From positions 186,001 through 250,000 of the forward strand of contig CAWBIM010000002.1 in assembly GCA_963788935.1 (NCBI GenBank): 64,000 nucleotides of DNA, in the 5' to 3' direction. The DNA is from JAOPZW01 sp963788935. GTDB lineage: Bacteria; Actinomycetota; Thermoleophilia; Solirubrobacterales; Solirubrobacteraceae. The notes beneath the pieces were generated by a model that did not search any database, was not told the origin of the DNA, and saw nothing but the letters and a program-made list of their open reading frames with translations. A program made the translations under genes and the position numbers. This document shows, piece by piece, positions 8,741 through 16,711 of this stretch; the first letter of the stretch is position 1; each line of letters starts with the position of its first letter.

Positions 8741-9220
8741 ATGAAGCGAACCGTCTCCGCCCTCGTGGCCGGTGTCGTAGCCACCGCCGCACTCGCCCCC
8801 GCCGCGGGCGCGGCCACGTCCGGCACGTCGTCGTCGCACGACCTCGACGTCACGGGCGCGTACCTGTATCTCGACCACGACTCGGCCGGCAAGAAGGACT
8901 ACGTCCGCGTCGTCTTCGCGACCGCCGACCCCCTCCCCCGCCGCTCCGACGGCGCGATCCAGGCGACCGCGTCGATCGACAGCTTCAACCACTCGCTCGC
9001 CTCGGTGAAGCGCGGCGCGTCGGTCTACACCGCCGCCGCCCCGGTGAAGGGCAACTCGATCACGTCGCTCGACGGCAACGACGTCGGACGCCGCGGCGCG
9101 AAGGTCGGCTCGACCTACACCGTGCGCATCTTCGACCGCGACGGCCACAAGGTCACGCGCAAGATGAAGCTGCGCGCCGAGCGCGCCGGCGACGACGCCG
9201 GCCGCCCGCTCACGACGTAG
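8741..9220 (+). CDS. Small secreted protein of unknown function
   Basis: 159 residues. MKRTVSALVAGVVATAALAP followed by AAGAA is a clear Sec signal peptide with cleavage near residue 28. The mature part is a hydrophilic, Asp/Lys/Arg-rich beta-type domain (DLDVTGAYLYLDHDSAGKKDYVRVVF; TYTVRIFDRDGHKV) that looks like a single Ig-like or wrap domain. ATG chosen because the upstream in-frame reading lacks protein character and GAAAGG lies about 8 bases upstream. The last 11 bases overlap the convergent cupin gene. Family not recognised. Confidence 0.7.
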   Translation: MKRTVSALVAGVVATAALAPAAGAATSGTSSSHDLDVTGAYLYLDHDSAGKKDYVRVVFATADPLPRRSDGAIQATASIDSFNHSLASVKRGASVYTAAAPVKGNSITSLDGNDVGRRGAKVGSTYTVRIFDRDGHKVTRKMKLRAERAGDDAGRPLTT

Positions 9221-9587
9221 CGCCGCCCCGCAGATACGTGTCCGTCCCGTCGAGCCAGTCCTGGCGCGGCGGGGCGAACACGTCGACGTCGAGCGTGTCC
9301 TCGAGCGCCACGGCGCGATGGGGCAGGTCGCTCGGGATCACGAGCACCTCGCCCGCGTGGACGGTGTGGGTCTCCTCGTCGTCCTCGCCGAAGAAGAACT
9401 GCAGCGTGCCCTCGAGGATGTAGGTGAGCTGCTCGTTGTGGTGGCGGTGGCGCGGGACCTCGGTGCCCTTCGTGAAGTACACGTGGGCGATCATCACCTG
9501 GTCGCCGGTGACGAGCCGCCGGGTCAGCCCGGCGCTCAGGTCCTCGCGCGGCATGTCGTCCCAGCGGTACTTCGCGAGCTCGGCCAT
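9210..9587 (-). CDS. Single-domain cupin protein
   Basis: 125 residues, one cupin barrel. Metal ligands are in the canonical places: HRHHNEQLTYILEG (His, His, Glu) and later IPSDLPHRAV (His). It starts with MAELAKYRW at 9585-9587 after a GAGAGGA binding site. Divergent from deoC. Cupins of this size may be isomerases, dioxygenases or sugar-binding proteins; function cannot be assigned. Confidence 0.85.
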   Translation of the reverse strand: MAELAKYRWDDMPREDLSAGLTRRLVTGDQVMIAHVYFTKGTEVPRHRHHNEQLTYILEGTLQFFFGEDDEETHTVHAGEVLVIPSDLPHRAVALEDTLDVDVFAPPRQDWLDGTDTYLRGGATS

Positions 9588-9684
9588 CGGCGTCCTCTCC
9601 TGGTCTGTGGCGGGCGAGAGCGCCGCATGCCTGCCGCACGCGGCCGCCCGGAGGCGCGGCCGACCGCGTGCAACACTCACGGCG

Positions 9685-10572
9685 ATGAGCCGAACCCTCG
9701 TCCCGGTCAGCCGCGTCGGCGTCGACGAGCGCGCGGCCGCGCTCGGGCGCCGCTCGATCAAGACCTCGGCCAAGCGCCAGGGCATCCAGATCGCGACGTC
9801 GATGATCGACCTCACGACGCTCGAGGGCTCCGACACGCCCGGCAAGGTCCGCCACCTGTGCGCGAAGGGCGTCTGCCCCGACCCGGCGCGGCCCGAGATC
9901 CCGTCGGTGGCCGCGATCTGCGTGTACCCGGCGCTCGTGCCCGTCGCCGTCGAGGCGCTGCGCGGCTCGGGCGTCGCCGTCGCGTCGGTCGCGACCGGCT
10001 TCCCGTCCGGACAGACGTCCCTGGCCGTGAAGGTCGAGGAGACCCGCGACGCGGTCGCCGCCGGGGCCGCCGAGATCGACATGGTCATCTCGCGCGAGGC
10101 GTACCTGGCGGGCGACGACGCGCGGGTGGCCCACGAGATCGCCGCGGTCAAGGAGGCCTGCGGCGACGCCCACCTGAAGGTGATCCTCGAGACGGCCGAG
10201 CTGCCGACCTACGCGCACATCCGCCACGCCTCGCAGCTCGCGATCGACGCGGGCGCGGACGTGATCAAGACCTCCACGGGCAAGGCGTCCTCGGGCGCCA
10301 CGCCCGGCGTCGTCCTCGTGATGCTCGAGACCGTGCGCGACCACTACGCCCGCACCGGCCGCGTGATCGGCGTCAAGGCCGCCGGCGGCGTGAGCACGAC
10401 GAAGGCGGCGCTGCACATGCTCGTGCTCGTCAAGGAGACGCTCGGCGACGAGTGGCTGACGCCCGACCGCTTCCGGATCGGCGCGTCGTCACTCCTGAAC
10501 GACCTCCTGCTGCAGTACGCCAAGCTCGACGGCGGCCACTACGGGCGCCCCGAGGACTTCTCGAAGGAGTGA
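9685..10572 (+). CDS. deoC: Deoxyribose-phosphate aldolase
   Basis: 295 residues. DeoC cleaves 2-deoxyribose-5-phosphate to glyceraldehyde-3-phosphate and acetaldehyde in deoxynucleoside breakdown. The Schiff-base lysine is in GADVIKTSTGK (K195). Other conserved parts are CVYPALV, VATGFPSGQ, EIDMVI and IGVKAAGGV. Length fits the longer actinobacterial DeoC type. ATG at 9685. The next gene, an aldehyde dehydrogenase, starts 3 bases after its stop and could oxidise the acetaldehyde product. First gene of a run deoC-ALDH-ALDH-like-cupin. Confidence 0.95.
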   Translation: MSRTLVPVSRVGVDERAAALGRRSIKTSAKRQGIQIATSMIDLTTLEGSDTPGKVRHLCAKGVCPDPARPEIPSVAAICVYPALVPVAVEALRGSGVAVASVATGFPSGQTSLAVKVEETRDAVAAGAAEIDMVISREAYLAGDDARVAHEIAAVKEACGDAHLKVILETAELPTYAHIRHASQLAIDAGADVIKTSTGKASSGATPGVVLVMLETVRDHYARTGRVIGVKAAGGVSTTKAALHMLVLVKETLGDEWLTPDRFRIGASSLLNDLLLQYAKLDGGHYGRPEDFSKE

Positions 10573-10574
10573 CG

Positions 10575-12041
10575 ATGAGCACGGTCAGCCCCGACCGGCC
10601 ACGGACCGCGCTGCGCTGGGACTACGCGCCGGCGCCCGAGTCGCGCGACGCCGCCTCCCTGCGGCCGAGCTACGACCTCTTCATCGGCGGCGCCTTCACC
10701 GCGCCGGGCGACGGCCGCCGCGAGCCGACGCTCAACCCGGCGACCGAGGAGCCGCTCGCCGAGGTCGCCTTCGCCGGCCCGAACGACGTCACCCGCGCGG
10801 TCGAGGCCGCGCGCGCCGCCGCCCCGGGCTGGCGCGCCCTGGCCCCGCTCGAACGCGGCAAGGTCCTGTTCCGCATCGCGCGCCTCATCCAGGAGCGCGC
10901 CCGCGAGCTCGCGGTCGTCGAGTCGCTCGACGGCGGCAAGCCGATCCGCGAGTCGCGCGACGTCGACATCCCGCTCGCCGCAGCCCATTTCTTCTCCTAC
11001 GCCGGCTGGGCCGACAAGCTCGGCTACGCGCTCGCCGGCCGCAGCTTCGAGCCGCGCGGCGTCGTCGGGCAGGTCGTGCCGTGGAACTTCCCGCTGCTCA
11101 TGGCCGCGTGGAAGCTCGCGCCCGCGCTCGCGTGCGGGAACACGGCGGTCCTCAAGCCGGCCGAGACCACGCCGCTGACCGCGCTCCTGCTGGCCGAGAT
11201 CTGCCAGGAGGCCGACCTCCCGCCGGGCGTCGTGAACATCGTCACGGGCGACGGCGAGGCGGGCGCCGCGCTCGTCCGCGCCGACGTCGACAAGGTCGCC
11301 TTCACCGGCTCGACGGCGGTCGGCAAGGAGATCCAGCGCGCGCTGGCGGGCCGCGGCCTCGGCCTGACCCTCGAGCTCGGCGGCAAGTCGGCCAACATCG
11401 TCTTCGAGGACGCCGCGCTCGACCAGGCCGTCGAGGGCATCATCGAGGGGATCTTCTTCAACCAGGGCCACGTCTGCTGCGCGGGCTCGCGGCTGCTGCT
11501 GCAGGAGAGCGTCGCCGACGAGGTCGTGCGCAAGCTCTGGGCGCGCATGGAGCGCCTGCGCGTCGGCGACCCGCTCGACAAGAACACGGACGTCGGGGCG
11601 ATCAACAGCGCCGCCCAGCTCGCCCGGATCGAGGCGCTGGTCGGCGAGGGCGAGCGCGAGGGGGCGACCCGCCGCTCGATCACGTGCGCGCTGCCCGAGA
11701 CCGGCTACTGGTTCCCGCCGACGCTGTTCCTCGACGTCGCGCCCGCGAACCGCATCGCCGTCGAGGAGATCTTCGGCCCGGTCGTGTCGGTCACGACGTT
11801 CCGCACGCCGAAGGAGGCCGTCGAGCGGGCGAACAACTCGGCCTACGGCCTCGCCGCGGGCGTGTGGACCGACAACGGCGCGAAGGCCTTCGAGGTCGCC
11901 TCGGCCCTGCGCGCCGGGGTCGTCTGGCAGAACACCTACAACCGCTTCGACCCGACGGCCGCGTTCGGCGGCTTCAAGGAGAGCGGGTTCGGGCGCGAGG
12001 GCGGGCCGTCCGGCCTCCTGCCCTACGTGAGGCTGACGTGA
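10575..12041 (+). CDS. Aldehyde dehydrogenase (catalytic half of a split ALDH16-like pair)
   Basis: 488 residues, complete catalytic ALDH: NAD-binding PWNFPLLMAAWKLAPALACGN, KPAETTPL, GSTAVG, catalytic Glu in LELGGK (E267) and nucleophile Cys in GHVCCAGSRL (C301/C302). ATG at 10575, just after deoC, so the likely substrate is acetaldehyde or a related aldehyde. The stop TGA overlaps the GTG of the next gene, a non-catalytic ALDH-like protein. The order catalytic ALDH then pseudo-ALDH matches the two halves of bacterial ALDH16 proteins (family knowledge); here they are separate but coupled genes. Confidence 0.93.
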   Translation: MSTVSPDRPRTALRWDYAPAPESRDAASLRPSYDLFIGGAFTAPGDGRREPTLNPATEEPLAEVAFAGPNDVTRAVEAARAAAPGWRALAPLERGKVLFRIARLIQERARELAVVESLDGGKPIRESRDVDIPLAAAHFFSYAGWADKLGYALAGRSFEPRGVVGQVVPWNFPLLMAAWKLAPALACGNTAVLKPAETTPLTALLLAEICQEADLPPGVVNIVTGDGEAGAALVRADVDKVAFTGSTAVGKEIQRALAGRGLGLTLELGGKSANIVFEDAALDQAVEGIIEGIFFNQGHVCCAGSRLLLQESVADEVVRKLWARMERLRVGDPLDKNTDVGAINSAAQLARIEALVGEGEREGATRRSITCALPETGYWFPPTLFLDVAPANRIAVEEIFGPVVSVTTFRTPKEAVERANNSAYGLAAGVWTDNGAKAFEVASALRAGVVWQNTYNRFDPTAAFGGFKESGFGREGGPSGLLPYVRLT

Positions 12042-12898
12042 GCCGCCGCTCGCTCGTCGCCAAGACGTACAAGCTCTATCTGGGCGGCGCGTTCGCGCGC
12101 TCGGAATCGGGCCGCAGCGACCCGACGGCCGACCACGCCGGCGCCCACGTCGCGAACGTCCCGCGGGCGTCGCGCAAGGACGTCCGCGACGCGGTCAAGG
12201 CCGCGCGCGGGGCGCAGGCGGGATGGGCGAAGCGCACGGCGTACAACCGCGGCCAGGTCCTCTACCGCTTCGCCGAGGCGCTCGAGGCGCGCAGCGACGA
12301 GCTGGCCCGCGCGGGCGTCGCGCAGCGCGACCTCGCCCCGGACGCGGCCCGCGACGAGCTCGGCGCCGCGGTCGACACGCTCGTGCACTACGCGGGCTGG
12401 ACGGACAAGCTCGCCGCGGTGATGGGCGGGATCAACCCGGTCGCCGCGCCGTACCTGTCGTTCTCGGCCCCCGAGCCGACCGGCGTCGTCGCCGTGCTCG
12501 CCCCGGACGAGCCCGACCTGCTCGGCCTCGTGCGCGAGATCGCGCCGGCGCTCGCCGCCGGCAACACCGTCGTCGCGATCGTCTCGCGCCGCTGGCCGGC
12601 GCGCGCGCTCGACCTCGGCGAGGTCGCGGCCGTGTCGGACGTGCCGGCCGGGACGCTCAACCTCCTGTGCGGGCGGATGGACGAGCTGCTCACGCCGCTG
12701 TGCGGCCACCGCGACGTCAACGCGATCGTCGACGCGACGGGCGACCCGGCCCGGGCGGCGGCGATCGACGAGCTCGCGGCCGAGACGGTCAAGCGCGTCT
12801 CGCGCCCGTCGGACGGCGGGGCGGTCGGGGCGGGCTCGCTCGCGCGGCTCGAGGCCCTGACCGAGCTCAAGACCGCCTGGCACCCCGTCGGCTCCTGA
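12038..12898 (+). CDS. ALDH-like protein lacking the catalytic domain
   Basis: 286 residues with clear aldehyde-dehydrogenase fold character (YKLYLGGAF, RKDVRDAVKAARGAQAGW, LVHYAGWTDKLAAVMGG, PTGVVAVLAPDEPDLLGL, ALAAGNTVV). The cofactor Lys motif KPxE is replaced by SRRWPA and GSTxxG by ATGDPA, and it ends before the region that would hold the catalytic Cys. It is therefore a pseudo-enzyme, probably a structural partner of the ALDH encoded just before it (GTGA overlap, 12038-12041). No frame break is seen inside it, and no second half follows. Confidence 0.82.
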   Translation: MSRRSLVAKTYKLYLGGAFARSESGRSDPTADHAGAHVANVPRASRKDVRDAVKAARGAQAGWAKRTAYNRGQVLYRFAEALEARSDELARAGVAQRDLAPDAARDELGAAVDTLVHYAGWTDKLAAVMGGINPVAAPYLSFSAPEPTGVVAVLAPDEPDLLGLVREIAPALAAGNTVVAIVSRRWPARALDLGEVAAVSDVPAGTLNLLCGRMDELLTPLCGHRDVNAIVDATGDPARAAAIDELAAETVKRVSRPSDGGAVGAGSLARLEALTELKTAWHPVGS

Positions 12899-12901
12899 CG
12901 C

Positions 12902-13411
12902 ATGTCCGACTCCTTCGTCCGCAACGTCGCCGACGCGCCCGCGTTCGACCATCCCGTCTCCGGGTTCCGGATCCTGTTCGAGTCGCCCGACGCGGTGTTC
13001 CCGCAGATCGGCGTGAACATCCAGGTGCTGCGCCCGGGCCAGCCGAACGCGAAGTACCACTCGGAGGCCGCGCAGGAGGACTTCCTCGTCCTCGGCGGCG
13101 AGTGCCTGCTGCTGCTGGACGGCGAGGAGCGCCCGCTGCGCGCGTGGGACTTCGTGCACGTCGCGCCCGGCAGCCCGCACGTCTTCGTCGGCGCCGGGGA
13201 CGGGCCGTGCTGGATCCTCGCGATCGGCGCGCGGCCGGAGGACGAGGGCCTCGACTTCCCGGCCAACGACCTCGCCGCGCGCCACGGCGCCTCGGCGCGC
13301 GAGTCGACGACGGACGGCGGCGAGGCGTACGCCGACTGGGAGGGCGGCCCGCCGCCGTGGGGCGCACCGCGCGCGACGGCGCCGTGGCCACCCCGCGCGA
13401 TCGACGCGTAG
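12902..13411 (+). CDS. Cupin domain protein
   Basis: 169 residues, single cupin: NAKYHSEAAQEDFLVLGGECLLLLDGEE and VAPGSPHVFVGAGDG give one His, a Glu and a distal His, with the usual second His replaced. The C-terminal 40 residues are Trp/Pro-rich and probably unstructured (YADWEGGPPPWG). ATG lies 3 bases after the stop of the ALDH-like gene, so it is in the same operon as deoC. Function unknown. Confidence 0.83.
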   Translation: MSDSFVRNVADAPAFDHPVSGFRILFESPDAVFPQIGVNIQVLRPGQPNAKYHSEAAQEDFLVLGGECLLLLDGEERPLRAWDFVHVAPGSPHVFVGAGDGPCWILAIGARPEDEGLDFPANDLAARHGASARESTTDGGEAYADWEGGPPPWGAPRATAPWPPRAIDA

Positions 13412-13416
13412 CCGCC

Positions 13417-14016
13417 ATGGGCTTCCTCGATCGACTGCTGGGCCGGGAGCCGCGCGATGCGCCGGAGCCGGCGCCCGCGGCGCCCGGGGCCGGCGCGTCA
13501 TCCGAGGACGAGCGCGCGCTCGAGCGCTGGCGCTACCTCGTGCGCACCGCGCCGCCGGAGCGCATCGAGCAGGCCCACGAGGAGGCCTTCGCCGCGCTCA
13601 CGCCCGAGCAGCGCCGCCTCGCGCTCGAGCAGCTCAGCCGCCAGGTGCCCGACGAGCGCGTCCGCGGCGACGACCCGCGCTCGCTCGCGCGCATGGCGAC
13701 GCGGGCCGAGCTGCGCCAGCCGGGGACCGTCGAGCGCGCGTTCGGCCGCGGCGGCATGGGTCTCGGCGGCGGCCCGGGCGCCGGCGGGCTCGGCCTGGGC
13801 GGCGGGCTGCTGGGCTCGTTCGCGACGGCGTTCGCCGGCACGCTCGCGGCGCAGGCGCTGTTCGCCGACCTCGCCGACGGCGAGCTCTTCGACGGCCCCG
13901 ACGACGGCGGCGCGGACGCGGGCGGCGACCCCGGCGGAAGCGACCTGGCCGACGCCGGGGGCGGTGACTTCGGCGGCGACTTCGGCGGGGGCGACTTCGG
14001 CGGCGGCGACTTCTGA
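13417..14016 (+). CDS. Conserved actinobacterial protein with Gly/Asp-rich tail
   Basis: 199 residues. The N-terminal half is helical with a motif seen in actinobacterial proteins of unknown function (ALTPEQRRLALEQLSRQVPDE, DDPRSLARMATRAE). A Gly-rich segment, a hydrophobic stretch (LLGSFATAFAGTLAAQALF) and an acidic Gly/Asp/Phe repeat tail (GGDFGGD) follow. Starts 5 bases after the cupin stop. Some databases name relatives as cation-transporting ATPases, which nothing here supports. The tail could mediate assembly. Confidence 0.7.
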   Translation: MGFLDRLLGREPRDAPEPAPAAPGAGASSEDERALERWRYLVRTAPPERIEQAHEEAFAALTPEQRRLALEQLSRQVPDERVRGDDPRSLARMATRAELRQPGTVERAFGRGGMGLGGGPGAGGLGLGGGLLGSFATAFAGTLAAQALFADLADGELFDGPDDGGADAGGDPGGSDLADAGGGDFGGDFGGGDFGGGDF

Positions 14017-14056
14017 GCGCCCGTACGCCGGTCCGGGTGCCTAGGCACGGCGCGGA

Positions 14057-14075
14057 CCGCCCGCGGACCGGGCGG
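14057..14075. terminator. GC hairpin after the deoC operon
   Basis: Arms CCGCCCG / CGGGCGG with a CGGAC loop, 41 bases past the stop of the Gly/Asp-rich gene. No T tract. Placed where the deoC operon should end. The rest of the 187-base gap (to 14203) contains a TTGACG at 14111-14116 but no well-spaced -10 element. Confidence 0.35.
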
Positions 14076-14203
14076 AGGACGTTGTCCCTGCAAAGGCCGA
14101 CGCTCCGAATTTGACGCGGGCGTGAGTTTTCCCACCGCGCGCGGCGCCGCCCGTAGGTTCGCGCGGTGTCTCCCTCTCTCGTCCGCGCGGAGGCCGGCGT
14201 CCG

Positions 14204-16690
14204 ATGACCCCTGTCCTGTACCGCCTCGGGCAGCTGTGCGTGCGCCACCGATGGATCGTCCTCGGGGTCTGGCTCGTGGTGTTCGCGGCGCTGGCGTTCG
14301 CCGCGCGGAGCGTCGGGCCGAACGTCAACGACAACCTCACGCTGCCCGGCACGGACAGCCAGCGGGCCACCGACCTGCTGACGGCGCGCTTCCCCGCGCA
14401 GGCCAACGGGACGAACCCGGTCGTGCTCACCGCGCCGAAGGGCGCGAAGCTCACCGACGACAAGTACGCGCAGGCGATCGACAGCACGGTCAGCGCGTTC
14501 CGGCGCGACCCCGACGTCCGCGAGGCGACGAGTCCGCTGTCCAGCGCGGGCAAGGCCTACCTCACCAAGGACGCGCAGATCGGCTACATCGCGCTGAACC
14601 TGCGCGCGAGCCCGACCGACCTCAGCCGCGACGACGCCGAGCGCGTGGTGGCCGAGGCCGACCCGGTCCGCGACGCCGGCCTGACGGTCGGCGTGGGCGG
14701 CTACCTCGGCCAGAAGGTGTCCAAGCCCGAGACGCACTCGAGCGAGGCGGTCGGGCTCACGATGGCCGTGATCGTCCTGCTGTTCACGTTCGGCAGCGTC
14801 GTCGCGATGGGCCTGCCGATCGCGACCGCCATCGTCGGCCTCGTCGTCGGCCTGTCGATCATCACGCTGATCAGCCAGGTCGCGGAGGTCCCGACGGTCG
14901 CTCCGACCCTGGCCACGATGATCGGCCTGGGCGTCGGGATCGACTACGCGCTCTTCATCGTCACGCGCCATCAGGCCCAGCGGCGCGGCGGGATGGCGAC
15001 CGACGAGTCGGTCGCGCGCGCGACGGCGACGTCCGGCGGCGCGGTCGTCTTCGCCGGCACGACGGTGATCGTCGCGCTGCTGTCGCTCGCGGTCGTCGAC
15101 ATCCCGCTCGTCACGACGCTCGGCTACACCGCGGCGCTCGTCGTCGCGGTCGCGGTCGTCGCCGCGGTCACGCTGCTCCCGGCGCTGCTCGGCCTCCTCG
15201 GGCCGCGCATCGACGCGCTCGGCCTGCCGTTCCGGCGCGGGCCGCAGGACGACCACCACCCGCACGGCTGGGAGCGCTGGGCGCGATTCGTCGCGCGCCG
15301 GCCGCTGCCGAGCGCGCTCGTGGCCGTCGTGATCCTCGTCGCCCTGGCCCTGCCGGCGCTCGACCTCTACTTCGGCCAGCAGGACAACGGCGCGCTGCCG
15401 ACGAGCACCGAGGCGCGCCGCGCGTACGACGGCATGACGGCCGGCTTCGGCGTCGGCGCGAACGGCCCGCTGCTGGTCGCGGTCGACATGGCGAGCCGGC
15501 ACGCGACCGCCGACCAGAGCCAGCTCGACCAGATCGACAAGCAGGAGTCCGACCAGAAGGACCAGGCCCAGCAGAAGGCCGACGACCAGGAGAAGCAGAT
15601 CGCCGCGAGCCTCGAGGCCCAGGGCGTGCCGCCGGCGCAGGCCCAGTCGCAGGCCGAGGCGCAGGTCAAGCCCCAGCTCGACGCGCAGACGAAGCAGATC
15701 GAGCAGCAGGCCGACGACCAGCGCCAGAAGGCCGACCAGCCGGCGACCGACCCGCGCCTTCAGGACCTGCGCGACGACCTGGCCAAGACGGCGGGCGTCG
15801 CCTCCGTGACCCAGCCGCTCGTCAACGACTCGGGCAGCGCGGCCGTGATGACGGCCACGCCGAAGTCCGCGCCCTCGGACCGGGCGACCGAGCAGCTCGT
15901 CCGCCGGCTGCGCGACGACACGATCCCGGCCGCGACGAAGGGCCAGGGGATGGCCGCCGACGTCGGCGGGACGACCGCGGGCTACGTCGACCTGGCCGAC
16001 GAGATCTCGGGGCGCCTCGTCCTGACGATCGGCGTCGTCGTCGCGCTGAGCTTCGTGCTCCTCCTGCTCGCGTTCCGCTCGATCGTGATCCCGCTGACCG
16101 CCGGGGTCATGAACCTCATCTCGATCGGCGCCGCGTTCGGCGTGGTGAGCGCGGTGTTCGAGAAGGGCTGGGGCGCGAGCCTCGTCGGCCTCGACGGCGA
16201 GGTCCCGATCGTGAGCTTCGTGCCGCTGATGATGTTCGCGATCCTCTTCGGCCTCTCGATGGACTACGAGGTCTTCCTGATGACCCACATCAAGGAGGCC
16301 TGGGAGCGCACCCACGACAACACGCGCGCGGTCATCGAGGGGGTCGCCCACACGGGCCGGGTCATCACGTCGGCGGCGCTGATCATGGTCAGCGTCTTCT
16401 TCGCCTTCATCATCAACGGCGACCCGACGGTCAAGCAGTTCGGCGTCGGTATGGGCGTCGCGGTCGCCGTCGACGCCACGCTCGTCCGCTGTCTCCTCGT
16501 GCCGGCCGTCATGACGCTGCTCGGGCGGGCGAACTGGTGGTTCCCCGGCTGGCTCGACCGCGTCGTCCCCAACTTCTCGATCGAGGGCGAGGAGTGGTTC
16601 CGCGCCCGCGACGAGGCGGCCCGGCCCCCGGTCGGCGACGAGCCCGCGCCGAGCGCCGGGCGCGTCGCCGACGACACCGTCCCCACCTAG
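14204..16690 (+). CDS. MMPL/RND family membrane transporter
   Basis: 828 residues with two repeats of one plus five transmembrane helices. Conserved membrane motifs GVGIDYALF (about residue 245) and GLSMDYEVF (about 685) carry the Asp-Tyr pairs used for proton coupling. MMPL proteins export lipids or hydrophobic compounds to the envelope. The second extracytoplasmic domain contains an unusual Gln/Asp/Lys-rich coiled-coil insert (about bases 15510-15765). ATG at 14204. It is followed 21 bases later by a secreted-protein gene with a strong AAGGAGG site, possibly co-transcribed. Cargo unknown. Confidence 0.92.
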   Translation: MTPVLYRLGQLCVRHRWIVLGVWLVVFAALAFAARSVGPNVNDNLTLPGTDSQRATDLLTARFPAQANGTNPVVLTAPKGAKLTDDKYAQAIDSTVSAFRRDPDVREATSPLSSAGKAYLTKDAQIGYIALNLRASPTDLSRDDAERVVAEADPVRDAGLTVGVGGYLGQKVSKPETHSSEAVGLTMAVIVLLFTFGSVVAMGLPIATAIVGLVVGLSIITLISQVAEVPTVAPTLATMIGLGVGIDYALFIVTRHQAQRRGGMATDESVARATATSGGAVVFAGTTVIVALLSLAVVDIPLVTTLGYTAALVVAVAVVAAVTLLPALLGLLGPRIDALGLPFRRGPQDDHHPHGWERWARFVARRPLPSALVAVVILVALALPALDLYFGQQDNGALPTSTEARRAYDGMTAGFGVGANGPLLVAVDMASRHATADQSQLDQIDKQESDQKDQAQQKADDQEKQIAASLEAQGVPPAQAQSQAEAQVKPQLDAQTKQIEQQADDQRQKADQPATDPRLQDLRDDLAKTAGVASVTQPLVNDSGSAAVMTATPKSAPSDRATEQLVRRLRDDTIPAATKGQGMAADVGGTTAGYVDLADEISGRLVLTIGVVVALSFVLLLLAFRSIVIPLTAGVMNLISIGAAFGVVSAVFEKGWGASLVGLDGEVPIVSFVPLMMFAILFGLSMDYEVFLMTHIKEAWERTHDNTRAVIEGVAHTGRVITSAALIMVSVFFAFIINGDPTVKQFGVGMGVAVAVDATLVRCLLVPAVMTLLGRANWWFPGWLDRVVPNFSIEGEEWFRARDEAARPPVGDEPAPSAGRVADDTVPT

Positions 16691-16711
16691 GTCCAAGGAG
16701 GTCTGCCCCCC

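Noticed and set aside
6146..9148. 1,000-codon minus-strand open frame
   Set aside because: Overlaps the LysR, DMT and receiver genes in other frames and has only charged low-complexity sequence.
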